Source: Paraburkholderia polaris
GTDB lineage: Bacteria; Pseudomonadota; Gammaproteobacteria; Burkholderiales; Burkholderiaceae
DNA: 64,000 nt
Direction: 5' to 3'
NCBI RefSeq assembly: GCF_012927345.1
Contig: NZ_JABBGJ010000019.1
Span: 62,001-126,000 of the forward strand
In this document: positions 35,517-43,812 of the stretch, in pieces
Position numbering within the stretch: the stretch's first letter is position 1
Layout: every line of letters starts with the position of its first letter
Notes under the pieces: model-generated
What the model was told of the DNA's origin: nothing
Databases searched by the model: none
Seen by the model: the letters and a program-made list of their open reading frames with translations, nothing else
Translations under genes and position numbers: made by a program

Positions 35517-37841
35517 TCATGCGAGGCTCATCGCGCCGTGCGCATGGCGCGTTTCGCGATTCAGCGCCGCCACGTCCACGATCAGCGCGACACTGCCGTC
35601 GCCGAGAATGGTTGCGGCGGAAATGCCATGCACCTTGCGGTAATTCGTTTCCAGATTCTTCACGACCACCTGCTGCTGCCCCACCAGCTCGTCGATCAGC
35701 ATCGCAAAGCGGCGCCCTTCGGTTTGCATGATGGTGACGATGCCCTGCGTCGGTTCCTGCTTGGCCTCTTCGACGTTGAATACTTCGTGCAGCGCGACAA
35801 GCGGCAGATATTCGCCGCGCACGCGCACCACGCGTTCGCCGTTGGCCACCGTGTAGATGTCTTCGGCACGCGGTTGGAGCGACTCCATCACGAAGTTGAG
35901 CGGCAGAATGAAGATCTCGTTGCCGACCTTGACCGACATGCCGTCGAGAATGGCCAGCGTGAGCGGCAGAACGATGCGCGTGGTGCTGCCCTTGCCCGCA
36001 TGTGAGGTGATTTCCACGTGACCACCCATCGACTGGATGTTCCGCTTCACCACGTCCATGCCGACGCCACGGCCCGAGACGTCCGTGACCTGCTCCGCCG
36101 TCGAGAAACCCGGCAGGAAAATCAGGTTCCAGACTTCTTCGTCGGACATCGTTTCGCTGACCTGCATGCCCTGCTTCGCGGCCTTCGCGAGAATCTTGTC
36201 GCGGCGCAAACCGGCGCCGTCGTCGCTCACTTCGATGACGATGTTGCCGCCGTGATGCGCGGCCGACAGCACCAGCTGGCCAGTCGCATCCTTGCCTGCC
36301 GCACGCCGCGCTTCCATGGTTTCGATACCGTGGTCGAGACTGTTGCGCACGAGGTGAGTCAACGGATCGATGATCCGTTCGATGAGGCTCTTGTCGAGTT
36401 CGGTCGCCTGACCGAAGGTGACAAGCTCCACTTCCTTGCCGAGTTTCGCCGCCAGATCGCGCACCAGACGCGGGAAGCGGCTGAACACGTAATCCATCGG
36501 CATCATGCGGATCGACATCACCGCTTCCTGCAGATCACGCGCGTTGCGCTCGAGCTGCGCCATGCCGTTGAAGAGCCGGTCGTGCAAGGCCGGATCGAAC
36601 GTGCTGGTGGTCTCGGCCAACATCGCCTGGGTGATCACCAGTTCGCCGACCAGGTTGATCAGCTGATCGACCTTCTCGACGCCGACGCGAATCGAGCTGC
36701 CTTCCGCGCCGCCTGCCGCCGCAGCCGGACGAGCCTTGCGGTCCTGTTCGGCCGGTGCGTTGTTCCCCGCCGCGCTGGTTGCCACGCTTGCCGCTGGTGC
36801 GCTGCTCGCGGCGGCGGGCGCCGGGGTATTCGCTTGCGACGCCGAGACGTCGAACAGTCCGTGCGTGGCGGCAGCTTGAGCGGGCGCAGCGGTGTGGGCC
36901 GCCGGTGCCGACGATGCTGCCTGCTCCGCTCGTGTTGCTTGTGCCGCCTGTGTTGCATGCGCCGGGGTCGAATCGGCAGCGTCCGGCGTTCCAGGTTCGC
37001 CTTGCTGCGTCTCGTCCGCCGGTGCGGTGCCGCGGCCGATCGAGATCTGACTTTCGTCGATCACGAAACAGCACACGGCGATGATGTCGTCGGAGGTCAC
37101 ATCGGTCTGGAGCCACAGCGTCAGTTCGCCGCCGCTTTTGACCTTTCCGACAATGTTGCCCAGGTTGCCGAGCTCTTCGGCCAGCAGTTCCTGGTCCTTC
37201 TCACCTACGCCCCGTAGCGTAATTTTCAGATGGGGGCCGGCTTCTTCACCGGCGCCCGCGGCTTGCCCGGTCTGTGCCGGTTCGCCGTCAGTCCATTCTT
37301 CACCCGCCACCTGCACCGCCTGTTCGACGACGTGCGCAGGCGGGGGTCCCTCTTCTACTCCCTGTTCTGCTGCCTGTTTTGCTGCCTGTTTTGTTATTTG
37401 GCCCGCTACTGCTGTTTCGGCGGCCGTCGCCGCCTGCGTTTCGTCGAAGAGGCTTTCATGATGCAGCTGTTCGAGCTTCGCGCAGATCGCCTTGGCGACT
37501 GCCGCATCCGGCTCGGCGCTCGCACGGTAGTCCGCGAGCTGGCCCGACAACACGTCCTTGGTTTCGAGGAACGTGTCGATCATGTCCTTGCGCAGCACGA
37601 GTTCGTTATTGCGTGCGCGGTCGAGCAGCGATTCGAGGATGTGAGTCGTTTCCGTCAGCGCGGTAAAGCCGAACGTCGCCGCGCCGCCCTTAATCGAATG
37701 CGCCGCGCGGAAAATCGCCGCGAGGTCTTCGGGATCCGGGTGCGCGATATCCAGATTGAGCAGCAACTGCTCCATCTGCGCGAGCAGTTCGTCCGCTTCG
37801 TCGAAGAACGTCTGATAGAACTGAGTGATGTCGAGTGTCAT
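35517..37841 (-). CDS. cheA: CheA, chemotaxis histidine kinase
   Basis: 774 residues. P1 domain with phospho-accepting His48 in IFRAAHSIKGGAATFG. A P2-like domain (about 218-280) lies between long Ala/Gln/Thr-rich linkers. P3 dimer helices, then the P4 kinase with LVRNSLDHGIETMEARRAAG (N box), EVSDDGAGLRRDKI (G1), and SGRGVGMDVVKRNIQSMGGH (G2), and P5 CheW-like end (YLPLVALHEVFNVEEAKQEP). CheA phosphorylates CheY and CheB. The linkers make it longer than E. coli CheA (654). Confidence 0.98.
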   Translation of the reverse strand: MTLDITQFYQTFFDEADELLAQMEQLLLNLDIAHPDPEDLAAIFRAAHSIKGGAATFGFTALTETTHILESLLDRARNNELVLRKDMIDTFLETKDVLSGQLADYRASAEPDAAVAKAICAKLEQLHHESLFDETQAATAAETAVAGQITKQAAKQAAEQGVEEGPPPAHVVEQAVQVAGEEWTDGEPAQTGQAAGAGEEAGPHLKITLRGVGEKDQELLAEELGNLGNIVGKVKSGGELTLWLQTDVTSDDIIAVCCFVIDESQISIGRGTAPADETQQGEPGTPDAADSTPAHATQAAQATRAEQAASSAPAAHTAAPAQAAATHGLFDVSASQANTPAPAAASSAPAASVATSAAGNNAPAEQDRKARPAAAAGGAEGSSIRVGVEKVDQLINLVGELVITQAMLAETTSTFDPALHDRLFNGMAQLERNARDLQEAVMSIRMMPMDYVFSRFPRLVRDLAAKLGKEVELVTFGQATELDKSLIERIIDPLTHLVRNSLDHGIETMEARRAAGKDATGQLVLSAAHHGGNIVIEVSDDGAGLRRDKILAKAAKQGMQVSETMSDEEVWNLIFLPGFSTAEQVTDVSGRGVGMDVVKRNIQSMGGHVEITSHAGKGSTTRIVLPLTLAILDGMSVKVGNEIFILPLNFVMESLQPRAEDIYTVANGERVVRVRGEYLPLVALHEVFNVEEAKQEPTQGIVTIMQTEGRRFAMLIDELVGQQQVVVKNLETNYRKVHGISAATILGDGSVALIVDVAALNRETRHAHGAMSLA

Positions 37842-37939
37842 GCCTGGGTCACCGCGAGAGTTCCTGTCTAGGCTTGGGCTGCCGTGCCGCCGCGTCGAGA
37901 GCTTCTATAACTTGTGTAAAGGTGGTGCTTAAGGGCCGC

Positions 37940-38317
37940 TCATGCCTGATCTGGTTCGGCTAACGCCGCCACCAGTTCGGTCAGCAAGTCGGGGTCAAGC
38001 GGCTTTTCGATCCAGCCGGTCGCCCCCGCGGCCCGCGCCGCCGCCTTGAACGGCTCGCCCGATTCCGTCGTGAGGACGAGGATGGGCGTCGCCTGGTAGG
38101 CCGGATTGCCGCGCAGCGCGGTGATCAGATCAAGGCCGGTCTTGCCCGGCATGTGCTGGTCCGTCAGCACGAGGTCGAACGACATGGCGAGCGCGTTTTC
38201 GAGCCCTTCATTGCCGTCCGCCGCGAGCGTCACTTCGTAGCCGGCCGTCGTCAGCGTTGCGGCGAGGATTTGCCGCATCGATGCCGAATCGTCGATTGCC
38301 AGGATGTGCCTGATCAT
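37940..38317 (-). CDS. Single-domain response regulator (CheY-like, in mot-che operon)
   Basis: 125 residues, a receiver domain only. Asp9 and Asp10 acidic pair (HILAIDDSASMRQILAATL), phosphorylation site Asp53 in LVLTDQHMPGKTGLDL, Thr in VLTTES and Lys in WIEKPLDPDLL. It differs from the second CheY at 29485-29880 and lies directly before cheA (after motB). Many beta-proteobacteria have this second receiver; it may act as a phosphate sink or in adaptation, but the sequence alone does not say. Confidence 0.95.
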   Translation of the reverse strand: MIRHILAIDDSASMRQILAATLTTAGYEVTLAADGNEGLENALAMSFDLVLTDQHMPGKTGLDLITALRGNPAYQATPILVLTTESGEPFKAAARAAGATGWIEKPLDPDLLTELVAALAEPDQA

Positions 38318-38400
38318 GAAAACCTCGCTGCACTACGCTATGGACCGGCTGGCCGTCCGCGCTACCCGAGCGCATGGAACAGCCAGCCGATCGCTATCTG

Positions 38401-39408
38401 TTACTGGGATGCCGGCGCTACCGCCGGCACCTTCGGTGCAACCGTCACCGGTTGCGCAAGTCTTTGCAGCAGCGGCTTGGAGCCGGCTGCGTCGTCCGAC
38501 AAGGTGGTCGTGGTGGAGTCGTCATGGTCAAGCGCCTCCTCCGACTTCCTGTTCAGCACGATGATGCTGATGCGGCGGTTTTCCGGGTCCATCGGGTCCG
38601 CCTTGTTCAGGTTCTGCGTCGACGCGAGGCCGAGCACGCGCATCACCTTCGCTTCGTCCATGCCGCCGGCGACCAGCTCACGGCGCGACGCGTTGGCGCG
38701 GTCCGCCGACAGTTCCCAATTGCTGTAGCCCTTCTCGCCGCCCGCATACTGCACGGCGTCGGTGTGGCCCTGCACGATGATGCGGTTCGGCACGTCGTTC
38801 AGCGTGTGACCGATTTCGCGCAGGATGTCGCGCATGTACGGTTCAACCACGTCTCTTGCGGTCGCGAACATCGGCCGCTTCTGCGAGTCGACGATTTCGA
38901 TACGCAAGCCGGTCAGCGTCGAGTCGATGCGGATCTGCTGCTTGAACTGGCGCAGCACCGGGTTCGCTTCGATCGCGGCCATCAGCTTGACCTGCAGATC
39001 GTGCAGGCGGACCTGTTCGCGGCGTTCCAACTCGCCCTGCGACTGCTTTTCCGAGTCGTCGTTGCTATGCGAAACACTGCGCTCGGAGCGGTTATTCGAA
39101 CCATCGGTGGAACGTGTGACGCCTTGCGCGTCGGTCGAAATGTCTCGGCCGCCGCCCTTCAGAATGCTCGTGTCCTCGGCGCTGCGATCGCCGCCCCACA
39201 GCGTGATCTTCAGCGGCTGGTTGAAGTAATCGGCGATGCCTCTCAACTGCACGGTGGAGGCCGAACTCAGCAGCCACATCAGCAGGAAGAACGCCATCAT
39301 CGCGGTCATGAAGTCCGCGTAGGCGAGCTTCCACGCGCCGCCATGGTGGCCGGCCTTCTTCGGCGCGGCGCGCTTGACGACAATGGCGCGATCTTTATCC
39401 TTGCTCAT
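38401..39408 (-). CDS. motB: MotB, flagellar stator protein
   Basis: 335 residues. One N-terminal membrane helix (about 28-50) with the proton-binding Asp32 in KLAYADFMTAMMAFFLLMWL. The C-terminal OmpA-like peptidoglycan-binding domain includes NRIIVQGHTDAVQY and SNWELSADRANASRRELV. MotB anchors the stator and carries protons. The Asp and absence of MotX/PomB features indicate a proton-driven motor. It starts 21 bases after motA. Confidence 0.97.
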   Translation of the reverse strand: MSKDKDRAIVVKRAAPKKAGHHGGAWKLAYADFMTAMMAFFLLMWLLSSASTVQLRGIADYFNQPLKITLWGGDRSAEDTSILKGGGRDISTDAQGVTRSTDGSNNRSERSVSHSNDDSEKQSQGELERREQVRLHDLQVKLMAAIEANPVLRQFKQQIRIDSTLTGLRIEIVDSQKRPMFATARDVVEPYMRDILREIGHTLNDVPNRIIVQGHTDAVQYAGGEKGYSNWELSADRANASRRELVAGGMDEAKVMRVLGLASTQNLNKADPMDPENRRISIIVLNRKSEEALDHDDSTTTTLSDDAAGSKPLLQRLAQPVTVAPKVPAVAPASQ

Positions 39409-39429
39409 CGAATCGGTTCCCGGCGCCCG

Positions 39430-40290
39430 TTACTTGGCTTTGACGCGGCGCACGTGCTCTTCCAGCTCGGCGAACGACGGGCGTTCAGTCGAGAAGAGCA
39501 CCTTGCGGCCAAATTCGACGGCAATAGCCGGCGCGTAGCCGTTCAGGCTGGCGAGAATCGTCACCTTGATGCACTGGAACATCTTGGTCGACTCGGTCAC
39601 GCGCTGTTCGGCGACGCTCGCGAGCGGCCCGATCAGCCCGTACGAAAGCAGAATCCCGAGGAAGGTGCCGACCAGCGCCTGAGCGATCATCTCGCCGAGC
39701 ACCGCGGGCGGCTTGTCGGCGGAGGCCATGGTGTGCACCACGCCCATCACCGCGGCCACAATCCCGAACGCCGGCATGGCGTCGCCGACCTTGTTCAGGG
39801 CGTGCGCGGGCGCCTCGCCTTCCTGGTGATGCGTCTCGATCTCCTCGTCCATCAGGCTTTCGATCTCGAACGCGTTCATGTTGCCGCCGACCATCAAACG
39901 CAGGTAATCGGTCAGGAACTCGATGATGTGCTTGTCAGCGAGGATCTTCGGATACTGGGTGAAGATCGGGCTCTTCGACGGGTCGTCGATGTCGGCTTCC
40001 AGCGTCAGCGTGCCTTCCTTGCGTGCCTTGGCCAGCAGGACGTACAGGAGCGCCATCAGCTCCATGTAGACATCCTTGTTGTACTTCGCGCCCTTGAACA
40101 GGGTTGGAATGACGCGCAGCGTCGCCTTGATCGTCTTCATCCCGTTACCGAGAATGAACGCGCCAACGCCGGCGCCGACAATCATCAGCACTTCGACAGG
40201 CTGCAGCAGCGCGCCGAGATGGCCGCCTTCCAGCGCGTAACCGCCGAAAACGGACAAGAGCGTCACGAGTGTTCCCACGAAAATCAGCAC
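39430..40290 (-). CDS. motA: MotA, flagellar stator protein
   Basis: 286 residues from GTG 40290 (GAGGG before it). Four membrane segments, with the cytoplasmic loop between the second and third. Conserved parts include GDAMPAFGIVAAVMGVVHTM and LVGTFLGILLSYGLIGPLAS. MotA and MotB form the proton channel of the stator; the charged cytoplasmic loop pushes on FliG. A sigma-28-like promoter ends 46 bases upstream at 40336-40362, so mot-che expression can follow FliA even if flhC fails. Confidence 0.97.
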   Translation of the reverse strand: MLIFVGTLVTLLSVFGGYALEGGHLGALLQPVEVLMIVGAGVGAFILGNGMKTIKATLRVIPTLFKGAKYNKDVYMELMALLYVLLAKARKEGTLTLEADIDDPSKSPIFTQYPKILADKHIIEFLTDYLRLMVGGNMNAFEIESLMDEEIETHHQEGEAPAHALNKVGDAMPAFGIVAAVMGVVHTMASADKPPAVLGEMIAQALVGTFLGILLSYGLIGPLASVAEQRVTESTKMFQCIKVTILASLNGYAPAIAVEFGRKVLFSTERPSFAELEEHVRRVKAK

Positions 40291-40311
40291 TGCCGAGCCC
40301 TCACAAAGAAG

Positions 40312-40326
40312 CGACGGTGACCGTCG
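40312..40326. promoter_or_regulatory. 15-bp inverted repeat just upstream of motA
   Basis: CGACGGT-G-ACCGTCG, perfect 7-base arms, placed between the motA sigma-28-like -10 and the start codon. Could be a leader hairpin or an operator. Confidence 0.4.
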
Positions 40327-40335
40327 TTAATCTGG

Positions 40336-40362
40336 TTTACGGCAACGGAGCAGAAAACTTTG
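40336..40362 (-). promoter_or_regulatory. Sigma-28 (FliA) promoter-like site for motA-motB-che
   Basis: Minus strand CAAAGTTT, 11 bases, GCCGTAAA: 7/8 and 6/8 matches to TAAAGTTT-N11-GCCGATAA with exact spacing. The -10 is 46 bases before the motA GTG, and the -35 lies 43 bases past the flhC stop. Confidence 0.65.
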
Positions 40363-40404
40363 ACGGAAAAGCGGCTCGGCGCTCCGGTGTAAACCAGAGG
40401 CGGG

Positions 40405-40785
40405 TTAAACCGGGCAGGCCGGGCCCGGTACCGGCCGATCGGGGCGGAAGGCCCGCCGAATGTCGCTTGCAGACTCCAGATAGAGCCGGTAGCTCTTCAC
40501 GATCGACTGGATCGTCAGACCGCCGCCGTGGCCGGCCATGAAACGGTAGATGTTGTAGAACAGCGATGAGTGAAAGTTCGGCTGCCAGGTCATGAACCAG
40601 TCGGTCGAAAACGGCAACATGCCCTTGGGCGGCGACACCCCTTTCAGTTCCTTGTACAGCCTGATAAGCCGGTCGCGCGACAGACTGGTTTCAGCTTCCA
40701 GCAATTGCAACCGCGCACCAAGTTCGATCAGCTCGGTGGCCAGGGTAATTTCCCTGACTTCCTGCACAACACTTTTATATGCCAT
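40405..40785 (-). CDS. flhC: FlhC, flagellar master regulator subunit, apparently C-terminally truncated
   Basis: 126 residues, against 192 in E. coli. The first about 105 residues match FlhC closely: EITLATELIELGARLQLLEA, SLSRDRLIRLYKELKGVSPP, KGMLPFSTDWFMTWQPNFHS and VKSYRLYLE. After ASDIRRAFRPDRPVPG the family would continue with an LTRAW-type segment and then the four-cysteine zinc cluster. Here the frame ends at ACPV-stop, only one Cys is left, and no homologous segment is visible in the other frames before motA. FlhD4C2 needs FlhC's zinc site for DNA binding or activation in enterics. So this is either a damaged master regulator, a short functional variant, or an assembly fault. Confidence 0.9.
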   Translation of the reverse strand: MAYKSVVQEVREITLATELIELGARLQLLEAETSLSRDRLIRLYKELKGVSPPKGMLPFSTDWFMTWQPNFHSSLFYNIYRFMAGHGGGLTIQSIVKSYRLYLESASDIRRAFRPDRPVPGPACPV

Positions 40786-40836
40786 CCGCTTGCATTTCCG
40801 CCGTCCTGATCGCTTTATTTGAACTACAAGCTGCCA

Positions 40837-41157
40837 TCAGCCGAGTTGCTCGACTGGCTGGCTTGCCATCAGGATCGCGGAATGCGCCTGAGCCACGGCG
40901 CTGGCTTTGCCTTTGTCCGCAAGGGCGGACAGCACGGCATGGTCATCAAAACGGAAACGGCACAACACCTGATTGGACGCCGCCAGCTTCACGGTCTGCG
41001 CCAAAGACAGATTGGCTAGCACATCGGCCAACTGGTCCGAAATCCCCATGCGAAACATGCCCATCGGCTTGTCTTCACGCAGCAGACGCTGCGCGAGCAG
41101 GAGATAAGACAGGTTGATTTCTCTGATCTCATTGAGCATTTCGCTTGTCGCGCTCAT
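40837..41157 (-). CDS. flhD: FlhD, flagellar master regulator subunit
   Basis: 106 residues from ATG 41157; the longer ORF reading is spurious. EMLNEIREINLSYLLLAQRL with LREDKPMGMFRMGIS and LADVLANLSLAQTVKLAASN matches FlhD, which pairs with FlhC to activate early flagellar operons. It is intact, unlike flhC 51 bases downstream. Its 706-base upstream region holds two perfect palindromes, likely inputs for control. Confidence 0.96.
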   Translation of the reverse strand: MSATSEMLNEIREINLSYLLLAQRLLREDKPMGMFRMGISDQLADVLANLSLAQTVKLAASNQVLCRFRFDDHAVLSALADKGKASAVAQAHSAILMASQPVEQLG

Positions 41158-41311
41158 GATTCCCCCGGGGTGTATCTGGCTGGTCAGGCCGTTACGGAAA
41201 CGTTTGCTCGAACGCGCGCGCTTAAACCGCACGAATCGGCTCGTTTCTGGTCTTGCCAGCATTGTGTCGAAAGGGGGAGCGGACGAAAATCGGACAGACA
41301 CCCAGCCTGTG

Positions 41312-41329
41312 TGACGGATTAATCCGTCA
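41312..41329. promoter_or_regulatory. 18-bp perfect palindrome upstream of flhD
   Basis: TGACGGATTAATCCGTCA reads the same on both strands. It stands 155 bases before the flhD ATG, a place for an operator. No family can be assigned by eye. Confidence 0.6.
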
Positions 41330-41333
41330 TTCG

Positions 41334-41352
41334 TGTAGGAATTTTTCCTACA
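41334..41352. promoter_or_regulatory. TGTAGGAA-TTT-TTCCTACA inverted repeat upstream of flhD
   Basis: Perfect 8-base arms around TTT, only 4 bases from the preceding palindrome. The half-site TTTCCTA is like the heptad bound by BvgA and other NarL/FixJ-family regulators, some of which control flhDC in relatives; this link is inference. The rest of 41353-41863, up to the glycosyltransferase, has no visible gene. Confidence 0.6.
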
Positions 41353-41863
41353 AAGCGGGCGCCAGAAAGAAGGCTGTAGCAGGCGAAACGGCGCGCAGCT
41401 TAAGACTCGCGATGCGCTTTGAATGATTCTTCAGCAGAAATATGAACCAAATGGTGAGTCCTGAGTGGCTCACGGTCCGCACCTTGCTGCGGTGAGAAAG
41501 AATTATAAGACGTTTTCACTTCTGCGCAACGCACGGGGTCCAGGAGCCGCGCTCCAGTCCCGGGAACGTCCCTTGCGCATGTTCCCAAGCGTTTGGATGT
41601 CCTCCCAGTCGTGCCTCCCGACTATCGGGACAAGCCTCCTGCCGACCTGTAACGCATCATGTTTCGCGCTGTAACAACATTAAGCGTTTGAAAAATAACT
41701 CGAATTAGCGCGGCCGATCCCGATAATGAAGCTAAGGGATTACCCGATGTAAGTTCGGAGCACCCCCGGGCGGCGGCTTACCGCGCCCAACCGTCCGTCA
41801 GGCATTCGCTCCTCGCTCGACTCGAGCGCCGCTGTGCGAAGCCGTTTTGAACAGGAGAAACGC

Positions 41864-42928
41864 ATGCGAATCGCACAAATTGCGCCGCTATATGAAGCTG
41901 TCCCGCCGAAACTCTACGGCGGCACCGAACGTGTCGTCTCGTATCTGACCGAAGCGCTGGTCGACCTCGGCCACGACGTCACTCTGTTTGCGAGCGGCGA
42001 CTCGGTCACCTCCGCGAACCTCGATGCCTGCTGGCCGCGTGCGCTGCGCCTCGACCCGACGATCCGCGATGCGCTGGCTCCGCATGTCCTGATGATGGAA
42101 AAGGTGCGCAAGGTCGCGCATGAGTTCGACGTGCTGCACTTTCACCTCGACTACATGCCGTTCCCGCTCTTCACCACCATGGACACGCCGTTCGTGACCA
42201 CGCTCCACGGCCGTCTGGACTTGCCGGAACTGCAACCGGTGTTCGACGCATTCTCGAACGTGCCGGTGGTGTCGATTTCGGATTCGCAGCGCTCGCCGCT
42301 GCCGCAGGCCAACTGGCTGAACACGATTTACCACGGCCTGCCGGAGCAGTTGCTCACACCGCAGACACACAAAAAGCCGGAATACCTGGCGTTCCTCGGC
42401 CGTATCTGTCCGGAGAAGCGCGTCGATACGGCTATCAAGATCGCTGCACAAAGCGGTTTGCCGCTGAAGATCGCCGCCAAGGTGGACAAGGTCGACCAGG
42501 AATACTTCAAGAAGGAAATCGAACCGCTGCTTTCCATGGCGCACGTGGAGTTCGTCGGCGAAATCAACGAGGCGCAGAAGCCCGAGTTCCTGTCAGGCGC
42601 CAAGGCACTGCTGTTCCCGATCGACTGGTCGGAGCCGTTCGGTCTCGTGATGATCGAATCCATGGCCTGCGGCACGCCGGTGATCGCGTTCAACCGCGGT
42701 TCGGTACCGGAAGTGATCGACCACGGCGTGACCGGCTACATTGTCGAGGACGTGCAAGGCGCGGTGGCGGCACTGCAGCGTCTGGACGAATTGTCGCGCT
42801 CCGAGATTCGCGCGCAGTTCGAACGCCGCTTCAGCTCGAAAACGATGGCGCAGAATTACGTTGACGGCTATTCGGCACTGATCGAAGCGACGCGCCGCCC
42901 GGTGCTGCGCCGGGTAGCGGTGGGTTGA
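41864..42928 (+). CDS. Family 4 glycosyltransferase (GT-B)
   Basis: 354 residues from ATG 41864 (AGGAG before it). N-terminal domain starts MRIAQIAPLYEAVPPKLYGG with TERVVSYLTEALVDLGHDVT. The C-terminal donor-binding domain has FLGRICPEKRVDTAIKIAAQ and the EPFGLVMIESMACGTPVIAF motif with the conserved Glu pair (EPFGLVMIE) of GT4 enzymes. Substrate unknown. It lies divergently from flhD, with a terminator at 43093-43117 after it. Whether it acts on surface polysaccharide, storage sugar or flagellin is not shown by sequence. Confidence 0.92.
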   Translation: MRIAQIAPLYEAVPPKLYGGTERVVSYLTEALVDLGHDVTLFASGDSVTSANLDACWPRALRLDPTIRDALAPHVLMMEKVRKVAHEFDVLHFHLDYMPFPLFTTMDTPFVTTLHGRLDLPELQPVFDAFSNVPVVSISDSQRSPLPQANWLNTIYHGLPEQLLTPQTHKKPEYLAFLGRICPEKRVDTAIKIAAQSGLPLKIAAKVDKVDQEYFKKEIEPLLSMAHVEFVGEINEAQKPEFLSGAKALLFPIDWSEPFGLVMIESMACGTPVIAFNRGSVPEVIDHGVTGYIVEDVQGAVAALQRLDELSRSEIRAQFERRFSSKTMAQNYVDGYSALIEATRRPVLRRVAVG

Positions 42929-43092
42929 GCAACGTGCTTAAGCAACTGACGTTTTATGCGCTCAGCCGCTTAAGCCGTGCTTCTGCCGCTTATGCCATTT
43001 TTTCGATTCGCAAGCCAATCATCAGTAAATTTGCCTGGTGAATCGTTTGCGCGAGCGGTTAGCAGGAGTTAACCGGCTTCTACTACCGAAAA

Positions 43093-43117
43093 GCCGCCCC
43101 CAAAGGGCGGCTTTTTT
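43093..43117. terminator. Terminator hairpin between the glycosyltransferase and H-NS genes
   Basis: GCCGCCC (43093-43099) and GGGCGGC (43105-43111), then TTTTTT; preceded by GAAAA, so it can work both ways for the converging genes. The 42929-43092 stretch before it shows no gene. Confidence 0.85.
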
Positions 43118-43219
43118 AATACAAGAGTGGATGCGCTTCCATCCCGGATTAGCGCAACGCAATAAACAACCGCGCACCGATCAACCTTCAGTTGGCTTTC
43201 GCCGGCACCGGCAGGGCAT

Positions 43220-43522
43220 TCAAGCCGCACCAATCAGAAAGCGTTCGCGATTCTTACCGACAATCCACTTTGGCGGTTTACCGCGCCCGCTCCAAGTATT
43301 GCCCGATTTCGGATCCTGGTATTTGGCCGGCAGTGGCGCCTTCTTCGGCGGGCGTCCGCGCTTGGCGGCAACCGCAAAGCCAAGGTCTTGGGCGGTTAGA
43401 CCGTATTCAGCGATCTTTTGGCGGATGTCGGCGACAACGTTATCGACTTCAGTACGCCGGGCTTCGTCTGCCTGTGCCTGCAATTTGGCGATCTGCGCCT
43501 TGAGGTCTGCATATTGAGACAT
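43220..43522 (-). CDS. H-NS family nucleoid-associated protein (short Burkholderia type)
   Basis: 100 residues. N-terminal coiled coil (MSQYADLKAQIAKLQAQADE), a linker with an AT-hook-like KRGRPPKK (about residues 54-61), and the C-terminal H-NS DNA-binding motif GNTWSGRGKPPKW. H-NS-type proteins bind AT-rich DNA and silence foreign genes. GGGGAG stands before the ATG. The upstream region 43523-43812 is distinctly AT-rich for this genome, which fits self-regulation. Several paralogues are usual in Burkholderiaceae. Confidence 0.95.
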   Translation of the reverse strand: MSQYADLKAQIAKLQAQADEARRTEVDNVVADIRQKIAEYGLTAQDLGFAVAAKRGRPPKKAPLPAKYQDPKSGNTWSGRGKPPKWIVGKNRERFLIGAA

Positions 43523-43752
43523 TTCGGTTCTCCCCTTTTTTAGAACTCATTCGCTCGCAGACTAGCTGCAATTATAAAAATTCGCAATGGACAATAATAC
43601 CGATTTAGGAAGAAATCATCTGATAATTATTAAGCGTCGATGAATTGTAAAACGAGAGCCTTATCTGGAAATAATAGGTAAAGGCGACTCCACATTGACA
43701 ATTCTTGACACCTAATCTGGCTGTCTTTCCCTAGAATTGCGCGCTCAATGGC
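43523..43752. promoter_or_regulatory. AT-rich divergent promoter region between H-NS gene and aqpZ
   Basis: Base composition falls sharply (runs such as ATTATAAAAATT, AATAATAGG) relative to neighbours. Two TTGACA hexamers at 43695 and 43705 face aqpZ, with TAGAAT at 43732; the spacing is longer than ideal. Probably H-NS-bound DNA with both promoters. Confidence 0.5.
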
Positions 43753-43812
43753 ATGTACCTGCGCCTAGCATTCATGCCACTCCAAGCGTCAAACATTTTA
43801 GGATTACCAATC

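Noticed and set aside
40321..40404. Frame-shifted remainder of flhC (a GLTRLWF reading in another frame)
   Set aside because: Only a few residues resemble the family, there are no Cys residues after them, and the frame ends soon.
40426..40437. GGGCCCGGTACC in truncated flhC, like a cloning-vector polylinker
   Set aside because: Twelve GC-rich bases can arise by chance; no other vector sequence surrounds it.
41700..41726. CCCGATAA as sigma-28 -10 for the glycosyltransferase
   Set aside because: The matching -35 (TCGAATTA) fits poorly with TAAAGTTT at the right spacing.
43523..43752. Prophage or island edge suggested by AT-rich DNA
   Set aside because: Short, between an H-NS gene and aqpZ, with no integrase or repeat; better explained as H-NS-bound promoter DNA.
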